Part shown: in pieces, positions 10,925-21,408 of the stretch | Layout of the letters: each line of letters opens with the position of its first letter | Numbering within the stretch: the first letter of the stretch is position 1 | Source: Hofstenia miamia | Taxonomy: Eukaryota; Xenacoelomorpha; Acoela | DNA length: 64,000 nt | NCBI GenBank assembly: GCA_004352715.1 | Contig: SCFE01000007.1 | Coordinates: 2,551,210 to 2,615,209 of the forward strand | Reading direction: 5' to 3' | The notes under the pieces: generated by a model | The model's input: the letters and a program-made list of their open reading frames with translations, nothing else | Databases searched by the model: none | What the model was told of the DNA's origin: nothing | Program-made: the position numbers and the translations under genes

Positions 10925-12085
10925 TAGAATGTAGAATTTTAATGAGATAGAATAAATAACAGTTTCCAATGTTGAATGTTTACTTTTAAACGCAACGATG
11001 TTTGTAAACTTTTGTTCATCAATCTAGTAGAATGTAATGACGGCCTGCGAGTTGAATACTTTTCCTTTGAGTCGAGTCCGCACTTGAACTTGCGAACAGG
11101 ACATTTTTGAAGTAATCAATACAATGTACAATAGAAAGAAGTATTAGATTCTGCCCAGATTATCAATAAAATTTTATAGCTACTTAAGCACAAGAATGGA
11201 AGAACATATGCGAGGTCATTTTAGTTCAGAAATATTTTTACATGCACACCCACAAAAAAGAAATAATTTTAAAATATTAATTAAGCATCAAGAAACAAAA
11301 ATAGCGGAAAAAATTTCAACTTAATTCTTTGAAAGACCTTTAATAAAGAAGTAAGATATTAGCAAGCTAAATATATTTTGAAAAAGAAGGAAAACACTAT
11401 CTTGAAAATGACAAATGAAAATGTTTAAACGCATCGATAATAAAAGAGTTTATTCTCATAATTCAAACATTTAGTCTTAAGAATCCTTAATGTTCATATA
11501 TATATACATGCAATAATTATAAATATATTGAAATACCTTTATTGCAGAATTTTATCACAATATTATTGCAATATACATCAAAATTGTTAGAAGGGATTTT
11601 TAAACGAAATATCCTTTAAATTGCAATTTTTTATGTTTTTTTCGTTTAAATTTTCAGAAAGAAACAATATAATTACATTAATAGTCTTTTTAAGATAAGA
11701 GTACCTGCCTGCAATGCTTAATGGGATCATATCTATATACTTTACATTATTGGAGTCCGTGGGTATACAAGAAAATGTATTAAAAGTTATTGTATTGATT
11801 TTGCTTACGAAAAATTATCAAATTTGCTTAAGCTATGCATAATTTGGAACACGCATATTTCCTAATAGTAAAAAAAGTTGTGCATTGACCTTATACTGCA
11901 CTGCCAAAATAGCTCTTAGCGAAAACAAATTATGAAGAGCGAAATATATTGAACTATTTCCCAATGTAAAATGTCTAATATGAACGAGTGAACCTGAAGA
12001 AGAAGAAACTATATTTTGTACTAAATTTAACAATATAGGTATCGTTCACAGTACAAAAGGGTGTGTATTTGAAATATAGATGCAC
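10925..12085. other. Shared upstream region of the divergent GPCR pair
   Basis: I recognise no gene between the divergent receptors. About 11040-11105 is GC-richer, with GCCTGCGAGTTG and GAGTCGAGTC. Similar words occur at 25327-25400 beside a hAT remnant, so this may be a small hAT-derived piece. The region could hold promoters for both receptors but no element is distinctive. Confidence 0.4.
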
Positions 12086-12089
12086 ACTT

Positions 12090-12404
12090 ATATATATATA
12101 TATATTATATATATATATATATATATATTTTCCAATAAATTCATATAGTATCTGTGCATTTTTGTGTTTTTGAAGTTAGGTACCAATTTCACAAATTCAC
12201 TGTTACACACACACACACACACACTTATATATATANNNNNNNNNNNNNNNNNNNNNNNNNNNNNNNNNNNNNNNNNNNNNNNNNNNNNNNNNNNNNNNNN
12301 NNNNNNNNNNNNNNNNNNNNNNNNNNNNNNNNNNNNNNNNNNNNNNNNNNNNNNNNNNNNNNNNNNNNNNNNNNNNNNNNNNNNATATATATATATATAA
12401 ATAC
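12090..12404. repeat. (AT)n and (AC)n microsatellites with assembly gap
   Basis: AT repeats at 12090-12130 and an AC/AT run from about 12205 border an N gap (12236-12384), with AT repeats resuming to 12398. Confidence 0.9.
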
Positions 12405-12969
12405 ATTATATCAATTCCTTAAAGTTAGTGATAAGTTAATAGATTAATGAGAGAATCAGAGTTAAATTTTAAGATTTGGTTTTCACCTACCAACGCAACA
12501 ACGATCCATTTCTGTTGGAGAGGTTTTGGCGAACATTTTATTATGACGTATTAAGTCATCGATTTGTTACATAATTTAAATAATTTATTCTCAAAGCTGC
12601 TTTTCACTAGACTAATTAAGTGTATCTATTTCAAAACGTTTTTCACTTAGATATGCCAATTTGTAAAACTATTTATAATAATTTATTGTTGACTAAGCCT
12701 ATCTTCATTTAAATCAAGCGATTTCACTTTGTTGTATTGCAGGTATTAAACATGCAAAACAGAAATACCTTTAGTGACCCTACAACATTTATTTGAATTT
12801 ATCAATTCACGTTTTCTCCATTTAGTGGTGTGCAATTAAGATGACCCATATTTCTTAAGATGTTTAATCTTTGAATTATGATACCTAGATTAGTTGTAAA
12901 TAATGTAATATAAAGTAAACAACTAAGATTTGCGACATTTATGTTTATTTTGAACGACTATATGCACAC
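12405..12969. other. Upstream region of GPCR paralogue 2
   Basis: AT-rich sequence without a recognisable gene. It presumably contains the promoter and 5' untranslated region of the receptor at 12970. Confidence 0.4.
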
Positions 12970-13956
12970 ATGGTTTCCTATTTTGAAATAATGGCCAACT
13001 GTAGTAATACTACTATACTTTTAGACCTTTTCCAGATTGAAAGATATGGCTTGGATTTCACAATTGTAGTGTCAGTTTTACTCAATTCTTACATTCTAAT
13101 TGGATTTATTTTTCCTATCAAGCGATTAGAAAACTTTGAAATCTTAGTTATAACTACAGCAGCTTCTGGAGTCTTAGTTCCATTTTCAGTTTTTGCAGGG
13201 ATTCAAGTACTCGAAGTTTTCAAAACATTTAAAATTGTCTATTACACATTTTTTTCAACAGTTATTGAGAGCATAGTGACTGCTGTTTGCCTGACAATAA
13301 CTGCATTCATTACACTTAGCAGATATTTTGGTGTTTGCGATTCTGCAAAATATAGAATGTTGTTTTCTAAACGTGGATGTGTCCTTCTAATCAGCACTTT
13401 AATAATCCTAATTGTTTTCATGACTTCTGTAATTTTCTGCACGATGTTTTTAGCGTTACATTACAATTGTGGATTAGCACTTAGGCACACTGTTGTGAAT
13501 ATACTTATAGGACTGAATTCGTTTAATATTTTTGCTTACATTGTATTAATTACGGTATATACTATTGTATATGCAAGCATAATATACAATTTAAGAAAAG
13601 AGAAAAAAGAAATTAAACGTAGACAGCTGGTAGAATTAGTGGAGTCTGTGGAAGCGGATTCTGAATCGTCTGCTATATTTAAGATGGCATTTCACTTTTT
13701 TATTTACTGGGCAATCACTGTACAAGTGGTGTTACGTCAAGTTATTGGTATTCTCATATTCACCACAGGAATATCACATTCGAAGTTAGCTATAGTGATA
13801 ACTTTATATGATCTTTGTGGTTGTATGGTTCTTTTTATAATTAATCCACTTTTATTTTTTACAACGTTCCGATTTCGTTATAGACTCAATTCTGGATACT
13901 CTTATATATTCGTAAAGCAAAAGATATTTTGGCAGTCAATTTCGTTAAAGTCTTAG
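12970..13956 (+). CDS. Rhodopsin-like seven-transmembrane receptor, paralogue 2
   Basis: This intact single exon encodes 328 residues with seven hydrophobic helices. It starts MVSYFEIMANCSN, matching the start pattern of both paralogues. Key positions: Cys11 inside an NCS glycosylation sequon, Asn39 in TM1, SRY at 117-119 after TM3, Cys167 in the second outer loop, a basic third inner loop at 207-218, Trp247 in TM6, and NPLLF at 292-296 closing TM7. The position of the normally conserved TM3 cysteine, 25 residues before Arg118, is Thr93, and the TM2 aspartate is absent. The C-terminus (YSYIFVKxKIFWQS) is nearly shared with paralogue 1, so the two arose by a fairly recent inverted duplication. 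A downstream AATAAA near 14070 may end the transcript. The ligand and G protein are unknown. Confidence 0.88.
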   Translation: MVSYFEIMANCSNTTILLDLFQIERYGLDFTIVVSVLLNSYILIGFIFPIKRLENFEILVITTAASGVLVPFSVFAGIQVLEVFKTFKIVYYTFFSTVIESIVTAVCLTITAFITLSRYFGVCDSAKYRMLFSKRGCVLLISTLIILIVFMTSVIFCTMFLALHYNCGLALRHTVVNILIGLNSFNIFAYIVLITVYTIVYASIIYNLRKEKKEIKRRQLVELVESVEADSESSAIFKMAFHFFIYWAITVQVVLRQVIGILIFTTGISHSKLAIVITLYDLCGCMVLFIINPLLFFTTFRFRYRLNSGYSYIFVKQKIFWQSISLKS

Positions 13957-14935
13957 TGAAGAAACATTTATGTAATATTGCATAAATTTCCAAGCTATAT
14001 GTATACAATAATCGTTGTTCCATTCCAACCACTTGCTTCGAAATTTATAAATTTGATCAGTTCCTGTGAATAAAAATAAGTAAAAATAATCATTTTAATT
14101 CATTGCTGTAATATGAGAAACTCATTAATGCATGAGTAATAATTTTGTAGTGGCACTTCAAATTCTTTCAATTGTTAAGGCGAAGATATTCAGACGATCC
14201 AAGCCCGAGTACTTCTTTTCATGTAGACAAGCAGTTCAAGCTTTATTTAGGTGTGCAAGTGAGAAGAAACATTTCTCTTTTCTATGGCGTTTTCAGATTT
14301 TTTCTTATATTAAGTCAGATGAATGGAAGGGATTTCAAGGATGGTAATTGTGGCAAGCTGGGCAATAAATGGCATGTTTAACTACTCTAATGCAAGCAGG
14401 TGCCACCACATGACAACTACACCGAAACAGTGCATTCTTCCGCAATGCGTTATTGATCAACACCACAATTTTTCAAAAAAGCAACCGCGCTTTTATCTAG
14501 AAAAAATCTTTTCTTAATGTAGAAGAATATAGTGCTTGATATCCCTTCCAATTTTTTATTTTATATTAATACATTGTACTCCGCTGCATACGCATATTAA
14601 ATTCAAACAGCAAAGTGATAACACGGATTGAACAGTCAGTTATAATTTCAATCAACATGCATGTATAAGAACATGCATTAACAAAACAACAATAATGGGT
14701 TAATTTCAAAAAATGTTAATGTATTGATGACATCCTATCAAGAATTAAACGCGAAATGAAACAACTGCAAACCGAAACTAGACATGGGTCAGTGACTAAT
14801 GGTTCAGTGGGTCAGATGGCATTCAATTTTGGAATGGATCACATTGGTCATAGGTCACATGGATCAGGAAGCATCATCATCATTATTAACAGTATGATAT
14901 TGTGTATTAGCTTTGCAACTGCAACTACAAGTAAG
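13957..14935. other. Non-coding stretch after GPCR 2
   Basis: Overlapping small frames at 14132-14520 look non-homologous to anything I know. About 14784-14870 has a cluster of GGTCA words, including TGGTCA and AGGTCA separated by one base at 14845-14857. No gene is supported. Confidence 0.4.
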
Positions 14936-15400
14936 GATGGACATTTAGACATAGGTCGGGGTTACTCTACCAGTCAACAGACTGAAGAGTCCGTGTCAAC
15001 AGATCAAGTCCGTGACTCTTCCCCTGGAAGTGTACCCGCTAGGGCCGGATCTTGTATCATGCTTGACCTCTGGCGACCCCTGGCACGCAGAGTGCTGATC
15101 TGTGTTGAGTCTGATCAGCAGGAGTGAAGCCGAAGGCCGAGCTTCATGAGAGGGTTGCGCCTCTCTACAGCTTTCACCAACCAAGGCTACTAACTGAGGT
15201 AACTCGTGAGCACTTGCGTCTGCCTGTTATGGAACCCATGACGAAGCAAAGCTCCCTCATAGGTAAGGCTCAGCAAATGCTGGCCTGGGCCTATCTAGAG
15301 GCCAGAGACAGAGGAAGACATAGGTACACATTTCTCCACCCAACCCAACCCACCCACGGCGCTTGTACCCGCTTCCAACCCGCATTCTTTTTATTTAGGA
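14936..15400. other. GC-rich island of unknown origin
   Basis: This stretch is visibly much richer in GC than its surroundings and is CpG-containing. It has long open frames on both strands, but none shows a domain, and the codon pattern looks like a by-product of composition. Short direct and inverted words (GAAGAGTC/GACTCTTCC, CTGATCAGCAGG) occur. It may be a SINE-like or other unfamiliar mobile element, a CpG island or foreign DNA. I cannot choose. Confidence 0.4.
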
Positions 15401-15735
15401 CAATATTATCTAATTAATGAGTTCAGAAATGTCCAATTGGGCAATACTTAATGTATATATACACCATTTGATTTGATCGCACTATTTTCTTAAATAGTAC
15501 TTATATAATAGGTATGTACTCATAGCCCTTACAATTTTAATTTACATATACGTAGCATGATTGCCATTTTACTTGTATGGTACATTTTATTTATTTATAT
15601 TTGTAAGTTTGAAAATATTTGTATTTTACAGAATGTAATTTTTTAAGACTAATGTTCAATTTTGGATGAACATGAGCAAAACAAAATGTTGATCAAAACA
15701 ATAATGAAAAACTACATTATGAAGAATATCACTAC
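15401..15735. other. AT-rich spacer
   Basis: Nothing recognisable between the GC-rich island and the hAT remnant. Confidence 0.5.
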
Positions 15736-15736
15736 A

Positions 15737-17790
15737 CTAAGTAAACAAGTTTTTATTCAGTTTGATTAGTTCCAACATTTCCACTGTTGAAGGCGAAAGG
15801 CTACCGCATTGGTCAGTGACTATATTTCCCACACATGAAAAGCGACGTTCACTTTCGGCAGAAGACGCAACGGAAACTCTTCGAGCAATGCCGTTCAAAA
15901 TGGGCAAAGTGTTCTTATTGTGATACCAAAATACCAGTGGATTTGTAAATGGTACCAACAATTTGATTTTGATGAGTGCGAATTTCTTCATTAACCGTCA
16001 TTTCAGATTCCTCAGAAACAGCACGAACTTAAACATGTCGTCAAATAATGACGTGCGGGGTTTCTTTGCTGGTGGTGCTGACACTTCAACAACGGTGGAG
16101 TCGTCTTGCAATAGCCCTGCAGTAGATAATGCCTCTAATCTTGCAATGATATCCAGCTTTACTTGAGCAAGGAATGACCTTGAAGTGGACGATGAATTTC
16201 CAATCCTGGATAGTAACTTGAGGTTTGGGAGCACAAACGACGCAATGAGATGGAGCCCTGCTGTAGACGTCCAAAATTTACTATCAATTGCGTTTAGCAG
16301 ATTGCAGGCTTTTGTGTAAATTACTGGATGCGATTCAGGTTCGACCACTTTGCAATAACGCTCCACTTGGTAATATACCACAATCACCTTGTGTATGTCG
16401 CGATAGTTGATACGTCATTGAGCTGCCTAAGAATCTCTCCAAGAGGTCCAATCCACCTCNATTTCCACTGTTGAAGGCGAAAGGCTACCGCATTGGTCAG
16501 TGACTATATTTCCCACACATGAAAAGCGACGTTCACTTTCGGCAGAAGACGCAACGGAAACTCTTCGAGCAATGCCGTTCAAAATGGGCAAAGTGTTCTT
16601 ATTGTGATACCAAAATACCAGTGGATTTGTAAATGGTACCAACAATTTGATTTTGATGAGTGCGAATTTCTTCATTAACCGTCATTTCAGATTCCTCAGA
16701 AACAGCACGAACTTAAACATGTCGTCAAATAATGACGTGCGGGGTTTCTTTGCTGGTGGTGCTGACACTTCAACAACGGTGGAGTCGTCTTGCAATAGCC
16801 CTGCAGTAGATAATGCCTCTAATCTTGCAATGATATCCAGCTTTACTTGAGCAAGGAATGACCTTGAAGTGGACGATGAATTTCCAATCCTGGATAGTAA
16901 CTTGAGGTTTGGGAGCACAAACGACGCAATGAGATGGAGCCCTGCTGTAGACGTCCAAAATTTACTATCAATTGCGTTTAGCAGATTGCAGGCTTTTGTG
17001 TAAATTACTGGATGCGATTCAGGTTCGACCACTTTGCAATAACGCTCCACTTGGTAATATACCACAATCACCTTGTGTATGTCGCGATAGTTGATACGTC
17101 ATTGAGCTGCTTAAGAATCTCTCCAAGAGGTCCAATCCACCTCCGAAATCAGAACATGATTGCGTGAAAGTTTGAGAATCATTTTGCGCTCAGATAAAAC
17201 CTCGCGCAATGCTTCATAGTTATGATCAAATGCACAAAACAGCTGAATAAAGTCTTCCCAGCCATGTGTCTTACCAGAACGTTTAATTGAACTAGGCAAC
17301 TGATGATTTATTGATGTGAAATGTAACTGTGCAAATTCCGCATGTCATTCAAAAGTTCCTTCAGATCGACTTCTACTTTAGCACCGGCAAAGAATGCGTC
17401 TGTAAAACATGTGGAAGCGATGGCAGAAACATACATAATTGGCAATTCCAATGCAAGCAAATATTTTGATCCAGAATCCCTTGCAATAGGCGTATCATGT
17501 GGAATTCCATAATTGGCTATAATATAATATATTTCCTTTCTGATATTTTCACCTGAATGTGAAACATTCGGAAACACCCGGTATGTTTAAAATCATTATT
17601 TCGTACTTTCAGCGTGCAAAAGCAGTGATTGCAGGCAGCGAATTGAGTGAGAATATCATTCCCATTTGTTGGCACAGCAAATGATTTGCAAACTCGGCCT
17701 TTATTGGACAACGTAAACCTCTCCGATTTCAAATGATTTTCTACAGTTTTATCAAAGTTGATGGTAAAATGCCGCTTCAAATTCAAATGA
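15737..17790 (-). pseudogene. Decayed hAT-family transposase
   Basis: Read on the minus strand, pieces of a hAT transposase appear in order. Near 17790-17570 is a BED-finger-like segment with CNHC and later His residues. Next comes an HTPIARDSGSKYL region, then FDHNYEALREVLSER and EVDWTSWRDS. The helical segment KACNLLNAIDSKFWTST follows. The C-terminal dimerisation region comes last, with VASSAESERRFSCVGNIV and VEMLELIKLNKN at 15745-15900. That last signature (S.ASSA.SER.FS..G.I) is diagnostic of hAT transposases. Several frameshifts and stops separate the blocks, so it is dead. The single n at 16460 duplicates 683 bases of it, inflating the length. A foldback element lies just upstream of its N-terminal end. 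Confidence 0.8.
16460..16460. other. Single-n contig join inside the hAT remnant
   Basis: Bases 15777-16459 and 16461-17143 are the same 683-bp sequence. I saw one difference (GCTGCC against GCTGCT near the end). This is an unmerged contig overlap, probably two haplotypes, not a real partial duplication. Confidence 0.88.
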
Positions 17791-17900
17791 AAATCATAAT
17801 TATTGATGGGGGTTTGTACAACATAGAGTCACATAAAAATGGAATAAATCACATTTTCCATTTTTGTTATTAATATTTTAGTTTCAAAAAATTTCAAATA

Positions 17901-18377
17901 TTTTGTGGAATCCACAAAAATAATTAACAAGTTAAGCAATTCTCTTCTGAAGTTTTGTGGAATCCACAAAAATATATTACAAGTGAAACAACAATTCGAG
18001 CATTTTGTGGAATCCACAAAAATAGACAATCGAAATAAAATTCTATTCCGAAGTTTTGTGGAATCCACAAAAATAGACAATCAAAATAAAATTCACTTCC
18101 GAAGTTTTGTGGAATCCACAAAAATATTTTACAAATGAAACAGCAAATTTCAGCATTTTGTGGAATCCACAAAAATAGACAATCGAAATAAAATTCACTT
18201 CCGAAAGTTTTGTGGAATCCACAAAATAGACAATCCAAATATAATTCACTTCCGAAGTTTTGTGGAATCCACAAAAATATACTTCAAGTGAAACGACAAA
18301 TTCGAGCATTTTGTGTAATCCACAAAAATAGACACGCAAAAAAAATTTCTTTCCCAAATTTTTGGGAAATCCAAAAA
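17901..18377 (+). repeat. 51-bp satellite array, left arm
   Basis: Cores start at 17901, 17953, 18003, 18054, 18105, 18156, 18208, 18258, 18309 and about 18359. The last two are mutated. The core is near-palindromic (TTTTGTGGA and TCCACAAAA), so each unit can form a small hairpin. Confidence 0.88.
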
Positions 18378-18506
18378 AATATATTANNNNNNNNNNNNNN
18401 NNNNNNNNNNNNNNNNNNNNNNNNNNNNNNNNNNNNNNNNNNNNNNNNNNNNNNNNNNNNNNNNNNNNNNNNNNNNNNNNNNNNNNNCTGTTTCACTTGT
18501 AAAATA

Positions 18507-18782
18507 TTTTTGTGGATTCCACAAAACTTTCGGAAGTAAATTTTATTTCGAGTGTCTATTTTTGTGGATTCCACAAATGCTGGAATTTACTGTATCATTT
18601 GTAAAATACTTTTGTGGATTCCACAAAACTTCGGAAGGTAATTTTATTTCGATTGTCTATTTTTGTGGATTCCACAAAATGCTGGAATTTACTGTTTCAT
18701 TTGTAAAATATTTTTGTGGATTCCACAAAACTTTAGAAGAGAATTGCTTAACTTGTTAATTATTTTTGTGGATTCCACAAAA
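18507..18782 (-). repeat. 51-bp satellite array, right arm
   Basis: Cores in the reverse sense start at 18507, 18559, 18610, 18661, 18712 and 18764. They mirror the left arm, including the outermost spacer with AGCAATTC and TTAACTTG words. Confidence 0.88.
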
Positions 18783-18866
18783 TATTTGAAATTTTTTGAA
18801 ACTAAAATATTAATAATATAAATGGAAAATGTGATTTATTCCATTTTTATGTGACTCTATGTTGTA

Positions 18867-20038
18867 CGCAGTTTCTATAAAATGTTCCATATTTATTGGA
18901 TTAATACATTCGCTGAGATGCATGCGCAGTGTGAAAAGCATCATAATTGAGGCGTAGCGTAGCTTCCACAATGTGTTCCTTTGCTAATTGAACAATTAAA
19001 ATTTTCCTCTAAGATTATTTAGTGCTTTCATATTTTCTAACTACAATACTACACACACATTTTTTTATGTATGCCCAACCCATAACTGCATCCGCATTTA
19101 TAACAAAACTCATACCCTACCCTAGTATAACCATGTCCACCCTTGACTATAACTTCAATTGCTTCTCCAAAAACAAGCAGAAAAGTCGGCTTCACAATGC
19201 ATGTGTAAGCAGCAAAAAATAGTGATGCAGTTCTCTTCGCTAGCCCCTCAGACGAGTTCAATCGTTACAAAGCTAAGCCAATAAATATTTTTAAAGTGAT
19301 GATGTGAAAAGTGTATAATTACATTGCTAGTTCATAATATAAGAAGTTCATATGAAAATAAGCGTCATTTTAGTGCATTTAACTGCAGAACTATTATTAC
19401 TGTGCAGCACAATCCATGTATCTCTCTGCATTGTTGTTCAGTCACACAAGAGAACAACCTCATTTAAGTAAAGATATTTCAATATGAAATGTGGCTACAA
19501 GCAAGGGGTCATATCAAAAGATGTGTGAGTTCATTCCTTTGAAAACATGAGTCGTAGAGATAACGTAATCATGAAACTGATTGGATCACATCATGCTAAC
19601 TACCCGGACACTTGAAATTATTTACAGAACCCACGCCATGCAAAGTTTTAAAAAACTACCAAATCATATCCACATCTAAGGTGTTGTGGGTATATTTTCT
19701 AGACGTCTAACCGTGGGTTACTTACCTTGCACGTGATCACTTTCTTAATCTATAATCCCTGAAGTTATTAAGAAATTAAACTCCTAAATGTTCAAGAATC
19801 TTTGGAAGCTATTAAATTTGAGATCATTTAAAGTTTATCCAACTAAAATAATGAATTACTGCAGCAATTAATAATACTGCCTTAAATGTCATTCTCCATT
19901 ATATATTGATCTTCACTATGCGTTAATAATTCAGATTAGATTTCGTTTGCATCAATGATGAGGATGGTTTTCCTCCTCATGTACACACTTTTTTGTGCAT
20001 ATTATTTTATTTATAATAATAATTATTATTATTATTTA
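18867..20038. other. Non-coding stretch upstream of the PAN/beta-helix gene
   Basis: No gene recognised. The end of the interval is a T/A-rich tract finishing ATTATTTAG, a good 3' splice site for the exon that follows. Confidence 0.45.
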
Positions 20039-20198
20039 GCGCGGATGGATGTGAACAAGCTTGTGATAATGATTATCTCTGCCGATATTTCACTTGGAAC
20101 AAATACAATTTGATTGGCTCGATTTACAATACAGATGAAAATGCTTACATGGTTAATTCTACAGCAACAATTAAGAAAAAAATTAGAATAACACATTA
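20039..20198 (+). CDS. Putative exon, PAN/apple-like cysteine-rich segment
   Basis: After a splice acceptor (ATTATTTAG) the frame reads ADGCEQACDNDYLCRYFTWN and stays open to 20198. The spacing C...C.....C..FTW is typical of PAN/apple modules, which bind carbohydrate or protein outside the cell. The segment is short and lacks a signal peptide, so it must be part of a multi-exon secreted or membrane protein. A possible donor follows TACATG, but its phase does not join simply to the next exon. The gene may be decayed or other exons may be missing. The assignment to PAN rests on the cysteine and FTW pattern only. Confidence 0.45.
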
Positions 20199-20261
20199 GA
20201 GATAAAATTTGTTATTAATCCTAATGAAAATTTCCAAGGATGTTTTACTAAATTTTTTTAG

Positions 20262-20632
20262 ATATAATGTCAGGAGCTGGTACAAGTGTTTGTAGAGCTC
20301 GCGATGTAATTAAGATTCTTCCAATTCATAAACGCGTTCAAGTGATTAAAAGTTTTCCTCAATGTCTCAATCAAACTTATCTCAAGACAAAAATATTGAC
20401 ACTTAATATGCCTAACACATGTTTCAACACCATTAATCAAGAATACATTATCTTAAATTTGGAAACAAAGCACTGTTTGTCTTATCCCAAATGTTGCAAA
20501 CACCGCCTTTATCATTTCGATATCAGTAACATCACACAAGAGGGAACTATGACAAAGCTTCATGTGAGGAGAGCTTTGCTTAACTGCCCTAATATGTATT
20601 CAATTGATGTAAAACTCAGTGATTCCAATTAA
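20262..20632 (+). CDS. Putative exon of the same extracellular gene
   Basis: An acceptor TTTTTTTAG precedes an open frame that includes MSGAGTSVCRARDVIK, many isoleucine/leucine strands and cysteines (SFPQCLNQT, TKHCLSYPKCC), and an RRALLNCPN stretch near the end. It has no repeats or stop until 20632. Composition and cysteine content look like a folded extracellular domain, and its neighbours on both sides look like exons. I do not recognise the domain. Paralogue comparison in the source genome would show whether the three upstream segments belong to one transcript. Confidence 0.45.
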
Positions 20633-21081
20633 AATGTGTGTTTGGGAACTCAAAACAAGATTAAAAGTTTGATTGGTTTCAGTGAATTCAACTATTGTGA
20701 TTTAGAGGGGCAAGCAGATGACTAGTGCACAGCAGCTGCACAACTTTCCTTCCAGAAATCCACAACGCCATTTCAAGGGCAAGTGGACTGATGGAGTTCC
20801 AGAGGAAGCTGTAAGTGGGAGAAGAACCATAGTAATACAAAAGCACCTAAATAGTGAAATAGTGAATGGTAGTTAAATCAGTTAATTATAGTTAAGGAGA
20901 TACAACCATTCATTGTTGCGAGCAGCTATTAGTTAGGTCCCTTCCTGCCAAACACATAAGAAATTAAATTAAAAATTTAATTTATTTGTAATTGGGCTTG
21001 GATGCAGATTCTACATTTGGTGGCAAATTAATCAAAACTAAGTTGGATGTATTTTGCCATTTACCAAATTGTCATTTCAGA

Positions 21082-21340
21082 GAGCATTATAAAGAGCTGT
21101 ACTGATGAAGAAATTGATCACATACATCAAGGAGAGCGACCTCAAATGAGTTGCAAAGTACATACATTTATTACTATCACAATCATGGATAAAGTGTTTA
21201 CTGTTAAAGAAGAGGGTCCTAAAGCAGAAATTGTCGACCCATACTTTATTCCTGATTCATTTAATTTTGATGAAGAAGTATACATAGGGAATTTCGACAT
21301 CATATTTATCAACAAAAAGATTACAATGTTGCAAACTTAA
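21082..21340 (+). CDS. Putative exon of the same extracellular gene
   Basis: The frame opens right after TTGTCATTTCAG and encodes about 86 residues, SIIKSCTDEEIDHIHQGE onward, ending VYIGNFDIIFINKK before a stop at 21338-21340. It is acidic in the middle (EEGPKAEIVDP). There is no recognised domain. The clean acceptor and continuous frame support a real exon. The stop without an obvious donor may mean decay or an alternative end. Confidence 0.4.
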
Positions 21341-21408
21341 GTTAGATAATGTTACTTGAAGAGGAGAAAAATTGGGATTTTTTTCTAGTGTGATTTTTTT
21401 CCCTTCAG

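Larger units (their letters stand above)
17819..18864. mobile_element. TA-flanked foldback element with palindromic satellite arms
   Basis: The outer ends CAACATAGAGTCACAT (17819) and ATGTGACTCTATGTTG (18864) are perfect inverted repeats, each bordered by TA (17817-17818 and 18865-18866). The inverted similarity continues through the whole arms. Each arm consists of a 19-bp core TTTTGTGGAATCCACAAAA recurring every 50-52 bp, ten times on the left and six on the right. On the right the central triplet reads in the opposite sense. Spacers alternate between a few related sequences. A 101-base gap sits at the centre. TA flanks suggest a Tc1/mariner-type non-autonomous element. There is no coding region. 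Confidence 0.8.

Noticed and set aside
14756-15417. Two overlapping protein genes of 123 and 97 codons
   Set aside because: High local GC removes stop codons. Both strands are open and no domain, signal or splice signal supports coding.
16427-17299. Tandem duplicated hAT exons
   Set aside because: The two copies meet at a single n and differ by one visible base, so an unmerged contig overlap explains them.
18210-18759. Repetitive open frames with a WIPQN or CGFHKT pattern
   Set aside because: These are translations of the 51-bp satellite in several frames on both strands.
17901-18782. CRISPR-like array: ~19-bp repeats at regular ~51-bp spacing
   Set aside because: The spacers are related to each other, the arms are inverted copies inside TA-flanked terminal repeats, there are no cas genes, and the surrounding DNA is animal.
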